Below, in pieces: positions 11,600 to 32,579 of a stretch of 64,000 nucleotides of DNA. The stretch's first letter is position 1, and every line of letters begins with the position of its first letter. The notes under the pieces are model-generated. The model saw nothing but the letters and a program-made list of their open reading frames with translations. It searched no databases and had not been told where the DNA came from. The stretch is taken from contig RHPI01000260.1 of NCBI GenBank assembly GCA_009103225.1, positions 258,203-322,202 on the forward strand, in the 5' to 3' direction. Origin of the DNA: Chlorokybus atmophyticus (lineage: Eukaryota > Streptophyta > Chlorokybophyceae > Chlorokybales > Chlorokybaceae). Made by a program: the position numbers and the translations under genes.

Positions 11600-13240
11600 A
11601 GTGTCATGTTACATTATGTGTAATCTCATTACTGGATGATGATGCTTGGCAGGCTTGAAAGAGTTCACGCATGTGCACCTGGGAGATTGACTTGTTCTCA
11701 AGGTGTTTGATGCGTCGGAGTATGGATGCAAAGGCCTTGGATGCCTGCGGAGCCTGCGCTCAATGTTGTGTTGGCACTTGTGCTGACACCAGTTTCATTG
11801 AGTCTTAAGGATTGCTTGGCGCATGCATCGGAGTTGGTTGTGAGGTGAAGCTGGGTCAACACTCAGGATAGAGAGAGAGATGCATTGTCAAGCTGAACAT
11901 GTTGCGATGTGGAGCGAGAATCGTTGCACCTCGTTACAAACGCGTGTCATGTCTGTGCTCGTTCGGGTTCACGACTGTTGATCACGTGACAGGTATCATT
12001 AGTCACTTGTAGCACTGCCTAGTATAGTCATGACGCATGCAGCTAGCCATGTGCGTTTTGCTGCAAGTGACCACCATCAGAGATCTTCGTCCTTCCAGTT
12101 TACGCACAATGACAGCCACTACTAGCACAAAGTTGGGGACCAGACCACTCAAAGGACGTATCAGTACATGCTGTGTACGGCAAGCAACAGACTTTGGGTT
12201 GTGGAAAGTGGCGTGAGTACATGACTCAATGGTGTATGCTGCGTTGAGTGACATTGGTTACCTTGGTTTTCTTGCGTGTGTGCTCGAGAGTGTAAGAGTC
12301 CAGGTACGCCCCATGCAGCAACCCGTTCGTCATTCGCCTTGTAGCTCACTCAATTGCCCCAACTGCCGCTGACGCTCATTGCGGCACACATCACATGGGA
12401 GCGCAGTCCATTACCAGCAACGAAGTCATTACAAGTCTAGTCGTAAAGACTACTGGGATTCCGTTTTGTAGGCAGCAACAAGTTGACTTGACACGAGCAG
12501 GCTCTCCTTCACACCTATCCGCCGCCGCCGCCGCCGCTTGCTGGCGAGCTGAAACAAACACGTGCAGTGGGAAGTGCAACATAGCAGCGAAGCAGCAGTT
12601 TGCTCTGCAGCGCAGTCCAGGCGGCGGCGACGGCGACGGCGATGGCCATGGCAAAGGTGTCGCCAATTGGGGCAGCTGTTTATTCCGTTGGGGTGAAACG
12701 CATGGGCACTTCAAGGCGTGGCTTTTGCAGCAGCGAAGTGGTTCTCAGTGCCTGTTGCAGCCTGCGGCTCCGCCAGGGTAGGTAGGTGAGGACTGCGCAA
12801 ACCTCCGCAGCAGTTGCTGGCGACTGACTGTGTTGAGTTTTCGTTGGTCCCATGTTTCCCACAACGTTGGGCGTTCAACCATCCATCCAACACTGCAGTG
12901 CACACTAGCGCCTGCATATGCTCGCTGGGTCGTTCACATCGCATTTTCTCAGCAGGCAATGCAATTCCTATGCTGTTGTTTCATCTACACCGCACTAGAC
13001 TCTCAGCCAGAAGCCGCTTGCCAAAAGGAAAGCATGGTCCTGCCCACAGCGTACGCGCCACTGCATGCGATCAGAATGAAAGCAATGTACCTGTACCTGC
13101 TGCGCACAGCAGTGGTGACGACTTGGTGGTGAGAAGTTGCATTTGGGTGCTCTTTGTACTGCAAAATCAGTTGGAAACCATAGTAATGTCAGGGTCACAT
13201 AATAGCTTTAGCTCTACTTGTGTTTTCGTGCTGTTGGTGG
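11600..13240. other. Spacer, no gene recognised
   Basis: Open frames exist on both strands at 12.39-12.96 kb (one Gly/Asp-rich), but they have no homology I recognise and no consistent splice pattern. If LarC is a complete gene, its N-terminal exons should fall here; I did not find the expected LarC motifs (ISGDM, HFHEVG). Confidence 0.35.
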
Positions 13241-13260
13241 CTCACAATGCCCTGCTTGTT

Positions 13261-14171
13261 GGGAAGGTCGAGACGTTGACTATGCTTGAGACCAACCTGG
13301 ACGACTCGACGCCCCAGTGCATTGCGTATGTCTTAGAGCGTGCCTTGACACTGGGTGCCCTCGACGCGTGGAGCAGCCCGGTGAGTCGGAAAGTGCTCTC
13401 AGACCAAGCTGGTTGTAACTTGATCATGCTCGTGTTGATTGTCAATGCATGCTGTTTGCCATGTGTCGATGATTAGGGGTCCGTTGGCATCAGCATAACT
13501 CCACTGCCGCGCTGCCCTGCCGGACATGCCAACACACTAGTTGCTGACCGCAAGAAGAGTTACTGAAAGTGGTGCATTCTCAGATCACAATGAAAAAGGG
13601 GCGACCTGGGCTGACCCTGAGCGTGCTCTGCCGCCCTGAGAATGTATTGAGTTTGCAAACGCTGCTGTTCAAGGTGGGCTTTATGTTACTCGTCTGGGTG
13701 ACAGGTGCACAAGCATGCGCTGATGCACTCATATGCGCAGGAAACTACAACACTAGGTGTGCGGTGCACAGTTTGTGAGCGCGTGAGCTTGCCTCGCAAG
13801 TTCGTGACAGTTGTGACAAAGTGGGGGAGTATACCGGTCAAGGTGGCAACCCTGCATGGTGTGATTGTAAGCAAAGCTTTTACAGTTAGCACAGGCATCT
13901 ACCATTGATTGCACTGGCTAGTCTCAAATGCAATAAACTTGGCAGGTCAACGCGCATCCTGAGTATGAAGATTGCGCCAGAGTTGCCAGAGAGTGCAATG
14001 TTCCTCTTAAGGTGAGTCTGTCATGGTGGTTAGCGTTGCTCTGGTTTGTCAAAAGCCATTTGCCATGTCATTTCAATGCTAATGTTGCTGGTGCAGGCCG
14101 TCTTTGACGAGGCTAAACAGGCCTTTGCAGAACAAATTGCATCAACTATCAGTTATAATGCTAGCTGCTGA
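13261..14171 (+). CDS. larC: LarC-type nickel insertion protein, C-terminal half (5' end not found)
   Basis: Exons at about 13267-13380, 13584-13673, 13741-13866, 13946-14011 and 14097-14171 are all phase 0. They encode, in order, LETNLDDSTPQCIAYVLERA and LGALDAWSSP, then MKKGRPGLTLSVLCRPE, then ETTTLGVRCTVCERVSLPRK with WGSIPVKVATLHG, then HPEYEDCARVARECNVPLK, then VFDEAKQAFAEQIAS. This motif order is diagnostic for the C-terminal domain of LarC (TIGR00299/DUF111), which inserts Ni into the pyridinium-3,5-bisthiocarboxylate mononucleotide cofactor of lactate racemase. The N-terminal domain is not recognisable upstream. The acceptor before the first exon is poor (GGGAAG), so the 5' end is open. 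It may be an intact gene with diverged exons or a truncated one. The last exons are duplicated just downstream. Confidence 0.78.
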
Positions 14172-14235
14172 ACTACAATGAGGCATCAGACCAGGACTAT
14201 TTCTTGCATGCATGCATATGCCCAGTCTCTTCACC

Positions 14236-14596
14236 ATCGCTGCAAGTGGGGAATTATACCGGTCAAGGTGGCAACCCTACATGGTGTGATTGTAAGCAAA
14301 GCTTTTGCAATCAGCATTTGCTAAGATGCATAGACATCTGCAATGGACTGCACTCGCGATTCTCACATGCGCCAAGTTTGGCAGGTTGGGATGCGCATTG
14401 ATCAATGCGCATCTGGAGTATGAAGACCGTACGATAGTTGCCAGAGACTGTAATGTGCCTCACAAGGTGAGTCTGTCATGGTGGTCAGCATCAATTAAAC
14501 TGGCTTGTCAAGGGCCATTTTCTTGCCTGTTAATGCCAATGCTGCTGCTGGCCATGTCTGAGGCTGAGCAGTCCTTTGCAGAACATAACGCATGAA
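14236..14596 (+). pseudogene. Degenerate tandem copy of the last LarC exons
   Basis: From about 14240 the sequence repeats LarC from the middle of its third visible exon (AAGTGGGGAATTATACCGGT versus AAGTGGGGGAGTATACCGGT), through the intron donor (ATT|GTAAGC), the HPEYED exon (here changed, with an insertion, to NAHLEYEDRTIVARDCNVP) and its GTGAGT donor, to a changed last exon (SEAEQSFAEHNA, then stop). The copy lies about 425 bp downstream of the original. It lacks the start of the exon and carries frame-altering changes, so it looks like a non-functional 3' partial duplication, unless it serves as alternative terminal exons. Confidence 0.8.
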
Positions 14597-14599
14597 CCA

Positions 14600-16800
14600 C
14601 CGGGTTGTAATGCTAGCTGCACAACTACGATGAGGCAGCAGCCCAGGACTTGTTACTGCATCCGCGGGCCCGCCACCTTCTTTCATGGGGTCACACAAAT
14701 CACACGTCTTGTTTAGGCGTTGCCACCACTTTGTTTGATAGCTTACCAATATCGCTGTAGAGGTTGATAGCACTTGCATGCGTCTTGACAGCTTGTGTTA
14801 CACTTATTGCCATTCATGCAAGATGTCCATCATATTGGAATGAAGCTAACTTGAAGTATTATGGCGCCATGCGACTTCTTTTTGCCGTTGACATAAGCAC
14901 TTAACTGTTATCTTCAACCATCCATTGTGTCAGTTGTATTCACTGCAATTGTCGGTTACCAATTACGAGTTTGCTAGCCAGCAATCGCGCCAATCAACCA
15001 ATGGCAATGGATGCAAACATTCGGACCCGAACCTCACGCATCCACTCATGTTGTTTGCTGTATGGATAAGCTCTCCTTTCATTTATCTTCTCTCCGCTTC
15101 TACGATTGCGCAAATGGGCATCCACTACCATATGCATTGCACCTAGCGGGCCTTAATTGTATACTTGTATACACTTTACATGCTAAAGTTTGTTTCATTT
15201 ATTGCTACCCGCCGCTAGCTTGTGTGATTCAAATTATAAGATTGAGATAAGAACTGCAATCGATTCTCATGAAGATTATATATCATAGATTACTTTATAC
15301 TCTATTATACAATCATTCAATATTATTCAACCGATCGGCAACTTCCGTTGCAAATAACAATCTACAGTGTATTCTTATTCAAAGATTGCGCGACATCAGT
15401 GTATCATCGATTGCAAACAGCGAACTTTATTGCAATATTTCAAGTGACCAACTACACTTAGAACTGATTTAAATCAGATAGAGATGCAAAAAGTGTCTAG
15501 GGGTTGGATTGCACAAGTGATCTACCAAACTACCTTTTGGAACGATGGGCTCTTGCATACCTTATGCAACACATTACAACTGCACAAAGCAAAGACGAAT
15601 ATATATAAAACAAACCACGGTTGGAAACTATTAGCAACATCGCGGTTCAAAAACTAGCAGCATTGATGAGTTCTGTGTACAAAGATGCGAAAGGCAATGT
15701 GTGCTGCTGCCGTGTACAAATTTATCCCAAATCGTGACATTAAAGATCTCACTCATGGTAGCGTCTTTCGCTACCATAGCCTAGTGGTCGGAGCCCACTT
15801 GTTACATGCCCTATGCACAGTGCCGCTCGAATGACAGGGGTGTGCTTTTCACTACATACAATGTATGCTGTAATTTGCCACTTTATAAAGGGAGAGATTA
15901 AAGTTTCACACAATTGCAAGGTTATCAACTGCCAAATCCTGCAATGTCTAAAATGACGATGTCTATGGCGCTATGGCTTACACACTTGGAGGCGCGTACA
16001 TCATAACACACATACATATGGAGATATTTTTGGATGTGCGAATGGTACTTCATGATGATGATGTGATTGAGGTTGTGTGTGAACACTTGGTATGCACATA
16101 CTGCGCGCATGCTTTCGTTCCATGCACATAGATTGCTGTACCCACTATGCACATGGGTGCTTGCAGCGCGTTATGCTGCTCCTCCTCGCAATGCTCGTGT
16201 TTGCTAGCAAGAGACCAGGGTACAATACATTGGCAAAGAAGTGGCGAATGCGTCAGGACATCTTACCATGATGCATGAGATAGTCATGAGGTCCCAAGCA
16301 ACTTGATGGTCTGGAGACAGATCATGGACATGCACATATTTGCTTGCATGCGCGCTATGAATGTTGCATCATTTGAGTACAGTAGTGGTTTCTCTGTAAG
16401 AACTCTCAGCATCCAAACTACTCCCTGCCTGAATGTATGTTATCACAAGGGAAGCAGGCTCCAGCAGTACGACAATGCTGCTGGCGCTGGAGAGTACACC
16501 AACGCAGCGGCATTGCTCTCAATCTCCCTATCCTACATTCTATCATACTCATGCACTGATGGTCGAGGGGCTTGCCCAGCATACCTCACGAAAATTACTC
16601 GACAAGCCCAAACCTATGTATCTACTACTACCTTACAATCGCAGTGGCCGTTTCATTTCTTTCGTTGAACAGGTTATGGCCACATTCATTTCTTTTGTTG
16701 AACAGATTATGGCCACATTCGACTGAGCATGTGCCTAGGCACAAGTACACCCAGCGAGTATACACAGCAACCAACCATTGCCGCAGCAGTTGTTTGGCAG
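14600..16800. other. AT-rich spacer with element relics and short direct repeats
   Basis: No gene is recognised. It contains the RT-element relic at 15718-15830 and low-GC sequence at about 15150-15500. A tandem pair of about 34-bp units lies at about 16650-16720, each ending GTTATGGCCACATTC or GATTATGGCCACATTC. It probably includes the 3' flank of the MRG gene. Confidence 0.4.
15718..15830 (+). mobile_element. Second relic of the retroelement
   Basis: The nucleotide run CATAGCCTAGTGGTCGG and its surroundings match, in opposite orientation, the minus-strand fragment at about 2890-2990. Both read [LT]..GSVF.YHSLVVG.. in one frame. The copy here has an insertion and changed flanks and no RT box close by. 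It shows that the element was dispersed in both orientations and then decayed. Confidence 0.6.
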
Positions 16801-16805
16801 GCAAG

Positions 16806-18701
16806 TCAACTGTGCGACGTGCCTATGTTGTCTCTTTTCGCGTGGTATGTTCCTGGAAACAGTTCGGCCTTATGGTTTTTGAGGAACTTCAGGAAGTCAG
16901 CCAAGCGCATTTGCAAGCGATTCAGCGCCTCTTCCTCCATAGCTGTGTATGCCAGCAGTTCAGGCAGCTTGACAAAGAGCCGAAGCAAGTGCTCACCGCC
17001 ATACACGTCGCATGGTTGCTGGTCTGTGCCATGCGGCATCACCTTGTTGGGAAACATTTGTTGAGAAACTGCCAACTTACACCACAAATAGCAAGCCACG
17101 CTGCTATACTATACCGAGTGACTTACTGACAAAAAGCACAGTAACATGCATGCGCAAGGCATGACTCCAACAGTGCTGATTGGTGGCAATGGCAACGACA
17201 GGCTTACCTGCAAGTACTGTGCTTTCTCTTGTCTGTACAGTAGCAACGCCTTCAGCGCTCTGTCAAAGTAAGAGCGCAGTCCACTCACCACCTCTTCCAA
17301 AGCGTCTCCTCCTTTCTCCCGCCTGTTTTTGGAGTCCAGGTACTTGCGCAGAATGTCCTTGACATTCGGGGTTCTTGGCAGCTTGACCAGCTTGCCGTCC
17401 TGCACGCAACGCATGACATAAGCCCGAGCACTGGATATGCCTAACCCATGACTCAATGCAGGCCGCCTGTTAACATACTATCCAGCAGGAAACATCATCA
17501 ACAGCGGCAACAACAACAGTGACATGATCTGCCAAAGCTGTGCACCTTGCTGATTGCCGACCAGTCCTCCACCAGCTGCTTCTTCAACGATCGCGGCAAT
17601 TGTATTTTGAGCACGGGGTCATCATCGCGGTCGTCAATCGTGTTGTCAATCCTCCGTATTTTCTTGCGCCTGATGGACACCCTCTCAATCGCAGGAAGCT
17701 CTTCCGGCTCGTTCTTCCTCCTCTTCCCTGGCCTCTCCCCTTCCGCTTCTTCCTCTTCTTCCTCCACTCGCCTGGCCTTGGCCTTCCTCTTCTCTTCCTT
17801 GGCCTGGCAACCAGTCAATGTGATGCAAGACCCCAAACATGACATCAAACGAATAACTCCGGCCATGCACAAGTGACCTTGCCAACCCTAATCCTAACAT
17901 CCGCAAAGAATGCGCAAGCACAGCATCCTGCTTGCGGACACAACGTTGTCAACTATTCACTATTGAAAATGCACATTGTCTGGCGCTTAGGAAGAAGCTT
18001 GCATGAGAGAGCGAGTGATCGCATGACCTGACTCCAACACCATGTAACCCCCATTGAAAGTTGTGAAAGCTCAAGCTGTGATATAATTGTATTGTGCTTT
18101 GCCATACCTGCTTCGCAAGCTTCTTCATCTTTGCAACATTCGCGTCATTGTACTTCAGAAGCCTGTCAACAGGCACCCATTCGTCCCAAGACTTGCTCCA
18201 ACCCTGCACACGGAAAGCGCAAACATCAACACCAACCTCCGTGAGCGCAGATGTACCAATGTATACTTGCGCAACTTCAGGCAACAACCAGCAAAACATG
18301 CCATCATATCAATGCCATAGTCAATTGCTCACACAATGCACAGATCGTCATGTCTATGACAAGCATTCCACATCCACCATGACCCACACTTACTTGCGAT
18401 GACCCCACTAAGACTACATGCTGGTTCAGCAACAACTGCATTACGCTGGACGAAGAATTATAGTAGTACCTATCAATGCATAGTGAATGCAAGGACTCGC
18501 CTTGTAGTGCACGAAGTAGTACCAGTCTCCCCGCCTTCGCTCCGCGTTGACGACCTTGGCGTCGTACAGCATCGGGCCGTGGTAGGCCAGCACGCGGTCG
18601 CTCTCGGCGAAGGACGACTCCTTCATCGGGACGTGCGTGTCAGCGACGCCGACGCCGGCTTTGACGTCGTCGCCCTCCTCTCCGCCGCTGCTGCTTGTCA
18701 T
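16806..18701 (-). CDS. MRG (MORF4-related/Eaf3) chromodomain protein
   Basis: Five exons (18701-18501, 18203-18108, 17803-17546, 17399-17208, 17075-16806) all break in phase 0. Residues about 27-95 form the MRG-type chromo barrel (VLAYHGPMLYDAKVVN, WYYFVHYK|GWSKSWDEWVPVDRLLKY). An acidic/basic linker follows (KAKARRVEEEEEEAEGERP). The MRG domain then has ILRKYLDSKN, EVVSGLRSYFDRALKALLLY and the signature YGGEHLLRLFVKLPELLAY, ending LADFLKFLKNHKAELFP. Family members read H3K36 methylation and recruit NuA4 or Sin3/HDAC complexes. The first intron begins GC (AAG|GCGAGT) rather than GT. The acceptor of the last exon (TAAG) is weak, although its phase is right and it supplies a short insert before the signature. 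The gene is divergent from the WD40 gene, 0.8 kb away. Confidence 0.92.
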
Positions 18702-19514
18702 CCCTCCTGACGGACAAGCGCCAACAGCCTTGCCTTACAAACGCTAGCTGGTGTTCTAACCTACCCAGAGCTGCTTGAAGCCAAGTTGATTGCTAGAGTA
18801 ATATCGCACCAGAAACCACCATGTCTCGCCGCCAGCCTTACATAGCTGTTGGGCCGGATAGTCCCCGGCCTGACTCAACTTTGCATGCCCCTATCCTGGC
18901 CTGGCCTAGCCTGACCTAGGCGGATACCAGCTCACAGGCTGTTAAGGTCTGTGTCTTGTATGCCAGACCAAGCTTCTGGCACACACGACTTGGGTGTGGT
19001 CAAGCGTCCGTGACCTGCCCCTACGGCAACGCCGATGATGTCCACCCTTTGTACTCTGCAGCAGGTATTGATGCACACAGGCCAGCTCCGTGATTTGAGC
19101 AACACATGCAAGAAAGTAGCCCTTCGACGAATCACCCTTCCAGCCCAGAACGGCAACGACGACGACGACGACACCGCCGTTGACAACTACAAACAGCAGG
19201 CTTTTCCATCTGCCCGCCAAAGTAGGGTATCTGAAGCGATACGCCGTATCGTAAGCCCGCCCACGTATCGTCATTCAAGACACAGTGTACGAGGCTCAAG
19301 ATACCGTCTACCAATGGTCACGTCACGTGACTGGACCGTTGTCCCGCTCGCTCAGGCGGCCGAGGGGGAGGAGCAGGAGGTGGAGGAGGAGGAGCAGGAG
19401 GAGGGGGATGAGGGTGATAAGGGAACAAGGAGCAGATACGTCAATCACATGGCTTGCTGGCGGTGACACCTAGCGGCTAGGAAGCAAAGACCAGGACAGG
19501 AGGTCAGCTGCAGG
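18702..19514. promoter_or_regulatory. Intergenic region between divergent MRG and WD40 genes
   Basis: An 813-bp region between two start codons that face away from each other. Plausibly two promoters. No TATA box stands out. A GAC trinucleotide run lies at about 19157-19172 and a GAG-rich run at about 19366-19405. Confidence 0.4.
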
Positions 19515-28473
<8,959 letters not shown>

Positions 28474-30212
28474 CTGTTGTTGTTGTAGTGTGTGGGAGGG
28501 TAGGCAGGGCTATCGAGTCGATAGGTCATGAATTGGAACAGACGTGCAGATGGCATTCCTCTGTATAAACGACCTCTGCTCTGTGTGTGTGTTGAGCATT
28601 GATGATCATCGCAACAGTAGTGAAGTGGTTCATCATCACACAGTGTGCAAAGAAGGTGTTGCTGCTATGCCACAGTCGACATGGACCCTACTTAGAGTTT
28701 GACACGGCGTCTGTACACATTGTGTGCGTAACAGCGTGCACTTCCAGTGCCTCAGGAAAACACAAAACAAAAGTACAAGCGCTTGCTATGCCAGGCTGCA
28801 GGCTAGTGCATCCACTTTACCTAATGAAGTCCTCTTGGCGTCAACCGCGTGTCATACAGCATAGGGTCTTCAAACTTCCCATACCCATACCCATACCTGC
28901 ATGTGCACACAACACCTCAGTCTCACGCACAAGATTAAGCTGGACTGATTGAACTGGCCAACAAGCTCATTGCGCGGACCAATTTCAGGCCCTCAGTGTA
29001 CTAATGCACTTGAACGAATGGTAACTGCGGGTCTATTCGTGGAAGCACCAGAAGCCCCATCAACAGCATGCATGCCACTCAGTGACAAGTAACAGTCTTC
29101 ATGCATGCTTTATTACTGGTTGGCGTGCTGCTGGCTGAGTGACAACGTTGTAAGTACAGGCTACCGATCACATGTCCCAGTAGTACCATGCTACAGTAAG
29201 TTATACACAGCTCCACTCACAGAGTGCATCATTTTGTCTTCTTGCATAGCTCGCGTCGCAAAGCTGTCAGGTGTTCATGCACGCACGGCACTCCGGAAGC
29301 GCAGTCTCGCCCCGACCGCGAACAGCGAGCTGGGGCTGCAGGGAACCACCACGATCTGCACGCTGGCTACATTTGCCACGACGTCGGCAAGCATGCCACC
29401 GCCTACCTGCCAGCTCGCAGCAGCACCAGCAGCAGCAGATCTGTGTATGACTGGCTGGGTACAGCTGTATGGCCAATAGTGGGTACATATCTTCAAACTG
29501 CACAGTGAACTGATCAAACTCACTTTGTTTCCCCCATAAGATCTCTGCTTAGGTGCTGGTTGTAGTGCACCATTGGCACCATTTGCAGCATTGGTTGGAC
29601 AACACACCTGAGCTTGCGGACCACAGCTTTGATGCCGAAGTGAAAACAACACGCAGCGACCCAGCTCTTGCACAACTGTGCAACAGACTGCACCTGGTAG
29701 TCATGGGAGTGAAGCCCGATGAAGTGCAAGTATCGTTGTCACTGTTGACCTCAGTTGAGAGCATTGACAGATGCACAGAGGAGCATGTTGCAATCGTAGA
29801 GAAACGCCAGAGGATCACAATGCACCAGCAAAGATTGCAACGTGAAGCAGGTGGCTGACTAACCGGAGTCAATGCAATCACGTTGCTAACAGGCTGTTGA
29901 ACACTACTCAGTGCAGCACAACAGCTCCGCAGCTGCGCATGACATGTCAACATGCCATACCCTTGACCCTCCAGTACAGATGACGCGCAACAGCTGGTAT
30001 CAATCGCTCAATCAATGAATACAGTATGCACAAGCCTGAGAGGGGGATTGTTAATGTACAGCTGACAGGCTTCTAGGAAGAAGGGTGGTGTTTAATAAAA
30101 CACCATTTTGTAGGCGGACTGGCAGAAGCGTAGTTCCACCTCTGCAAGGGCTGAGCAGCTGCTCAGACTTTGTTAGCTTCCTGTTGTGTATAGCAGCAGA
30201 TACACCGCAGCT
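28474..30212. other. Spacer with one possible unidentified exon
   Basis: Between the WD40 gene and H2B. A plus-strand segment after an acceptor near 29551 (about 29553-29850: HHWHHLQHWLDNTPELADHS, later LSLLTSVESIDRCTEEHVAI) has amphipathic, coding-like composition. A segment at about 29.29-29.46 kb may precede it (DLHAGYICHDVGKHATAYLP). I recognise no domain and no reliable start. It may be a small gene or a relic. Confidence 0.3.
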
Positions 30213-30916
<704 letters not shown>

Positions 30917-31033
30917 GGCGACTGCTAAAACAACAAGACGACGACGACGACGACCAAAACCACAACCCAGCCGCCGCCCACGCCGCGAGGCACTGCAAAA
31001 CCCTAATTGATAAGCTGAGATAACTTTCAAATC

Positions 31034-31042
31034 GATTATATA
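31034..31042 (-). promoter_or_regulatory. Probable TATA box of the H2B gene
   Basis: Read on the minus strand this is GTATATAAT, about 120 bp upstream of the H2B ATG. A CCAAT on the same strand lies near 31214-31220. The spacing suits a TATA promoter with a 5' UTR of about 90 bp. Confidence 0.5.
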
Positions 31043-31099
31043 CACCGCTGAAAGAAGAACTTCAGTTGTCGATATCGGCGCTTCAACGGCGCGCGCGGT

Positions 31100-32090
31100 G
31101 ACGCGCGCTGAGGGTTTGCCACGGACAGGCGCGGCGGGGCATCAGCAGCCGCTGTTGAAATTTTGAAATTTGACGCGCGCGGCAAGTTTGGCCCCGTCGG
31201 CCTGCTGCTCATGAGATTGGCTGCGAACTGCAAACGCGGCTCGAGACGCACCCGTTGGAACAACGCGCAGTTGATGCAAGTTGCATGGGCATCATGCAGC
31301 ATGATTCATGGTTCATGCAACCCAGTTCATGATTTACGACAGAGTGTCACGACTGTCGCAAGTCATGAGTTACCGGTATGATTCATAACGGGTTCACGCT
31401 TGTGATTGACCATTCATAATCCATGCCACAAGCCCAGACTCCTGGCCCAAGACTTTTTGTTACCATACTGTTTACAGAAGCATACAACATACCTAAGAGG
31501 GTGTGGCCCGCGTAGTATGGCGACCACACAGTCAATCACCGTCGCATATACCTGCCTATTGGTGTTCACTTGTGATTATAAGTTTACCGCTATCAAAACA
31601 ATGACACGTTCGCTGAGCTTGGCGGGCTTAAGCTACTCCTTGCAAACATGCGCACAAGGTAGAAGACTGTTCATGTATAATGGACAATATCTATAATGAT
31701 GACTTGCAACCGCAAACGCAATGTACACATAATGCGAAACGTTAATGTGTGTATCACGACAAGTGTCGAGTTTTGCTGATCGTAGTGCATCAAATTTCAT
31801 TGGCGATCGTACAAAACTTTCGTCGCACAAGCCCCCCCCCCCCCCTCCTCTCCCTCTTTTTGAGGCCATGTTGGTGCGCTGAAACCCGACGAAACCTGTA
31901 ATACCATCAGTCTGCTGGATGGGCCACATCCCTCCCTGTTGATGTTGCATCACTATCAAACCAGTCACACACCCCTACTCAACACGTACATCTACATACA
32001 CTTGTACAACGCCAACCTGTACATCAACAATAGCCTGCAGCAACTCCACTCCACTCAATAAGGAGGAGGAGGGGCAGGAGACGCAGCTTT
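31100..32090. other. Spacer upstream of H2B and downstream of the CxxC gene
   Basis: Holds the H2B promoter region and a poly-C run of about 15 (31832-31846). No coding sequence is recognised. Confidence 0.4.
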
Positions 32091-32098
32091 CCGCATCA

Positions 32099-32579
32099 TC
32101 ACCCCTCCCCCCAACCACCACCAAACTCTTCCTCTTTGACGTACACCATGTATTCCTGGGGATCACCTGACGGGCCCCAGTGGCTATGATACCCCACTTC
32201 CATAGGCGGTCCATCATCAAGAATATACCCAACCTTGGCCCCACATCCCCGGCAACTTAGGCGTGTGCGGGTGCGGTGTATTCCCCACGCATTGGCCGAC
32301 GCGTAGTGGGAACCCCACCGGGAGCAAGTGTCAACAATGAAGGCGGACTCGTCTATGTTGTGGAAGTTGAGGAACCCATTGTTGTTCCCGCCCCCGGCGA
32401 AATAAATGTCCTCGAGATACCTTTTATGTGTAATCGGTTTTTGCGTCTTGTTGGGTTTATCAGTTGTTTGCTGGTAGTGATGACTACGAGTACCTTTGCG
32501 AGTGGGTGAGGGGCTGCACTGCACCGCAATGCGCGCACGCGTAGTCGCCCGAGGGTGGGGACGGGGCTACTACTGACAT
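32099..32579 (-). CDS. Small two-CxxC protein (MsrB/Yippee-like zinc fold), copy 1
   Basis: Two exons (32579-32494, 32420-32099) encode 135 residues starting MSVVAPSPPSGDYACAHC. The first CxxC is CAHC (about residues 14-17) and the second is CRGC in RTRTRLSCRGCGAKVGYIL, followed by DDGPPMEVGY. Two separated CxxC pairs, the second followed by GAK-GYI-DG, are the layout of the beta-tent zinc fold shared by MsrB, Yippee, Mis18 and CULT domains. Among these the CGA-LG-I-DGPP segment most resembles MsrB. I do not see the catalytic Cys/Asn pattern of active MsrB, so enzyme activity is doubtful. A near-identical copy lies inverted at 42.7 kb. The exact family is uncertain. Confidence 0.65.

Noticed and set aside
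12395-12781. 128-residue Gly/Asp-rich plus frame considered as LarC N-terminus
   Set aside because: None of the expected LarC N-terminal motifs (DCFSGISGDM, HFHEVGA, TPTGAAL) is present in any frame there.
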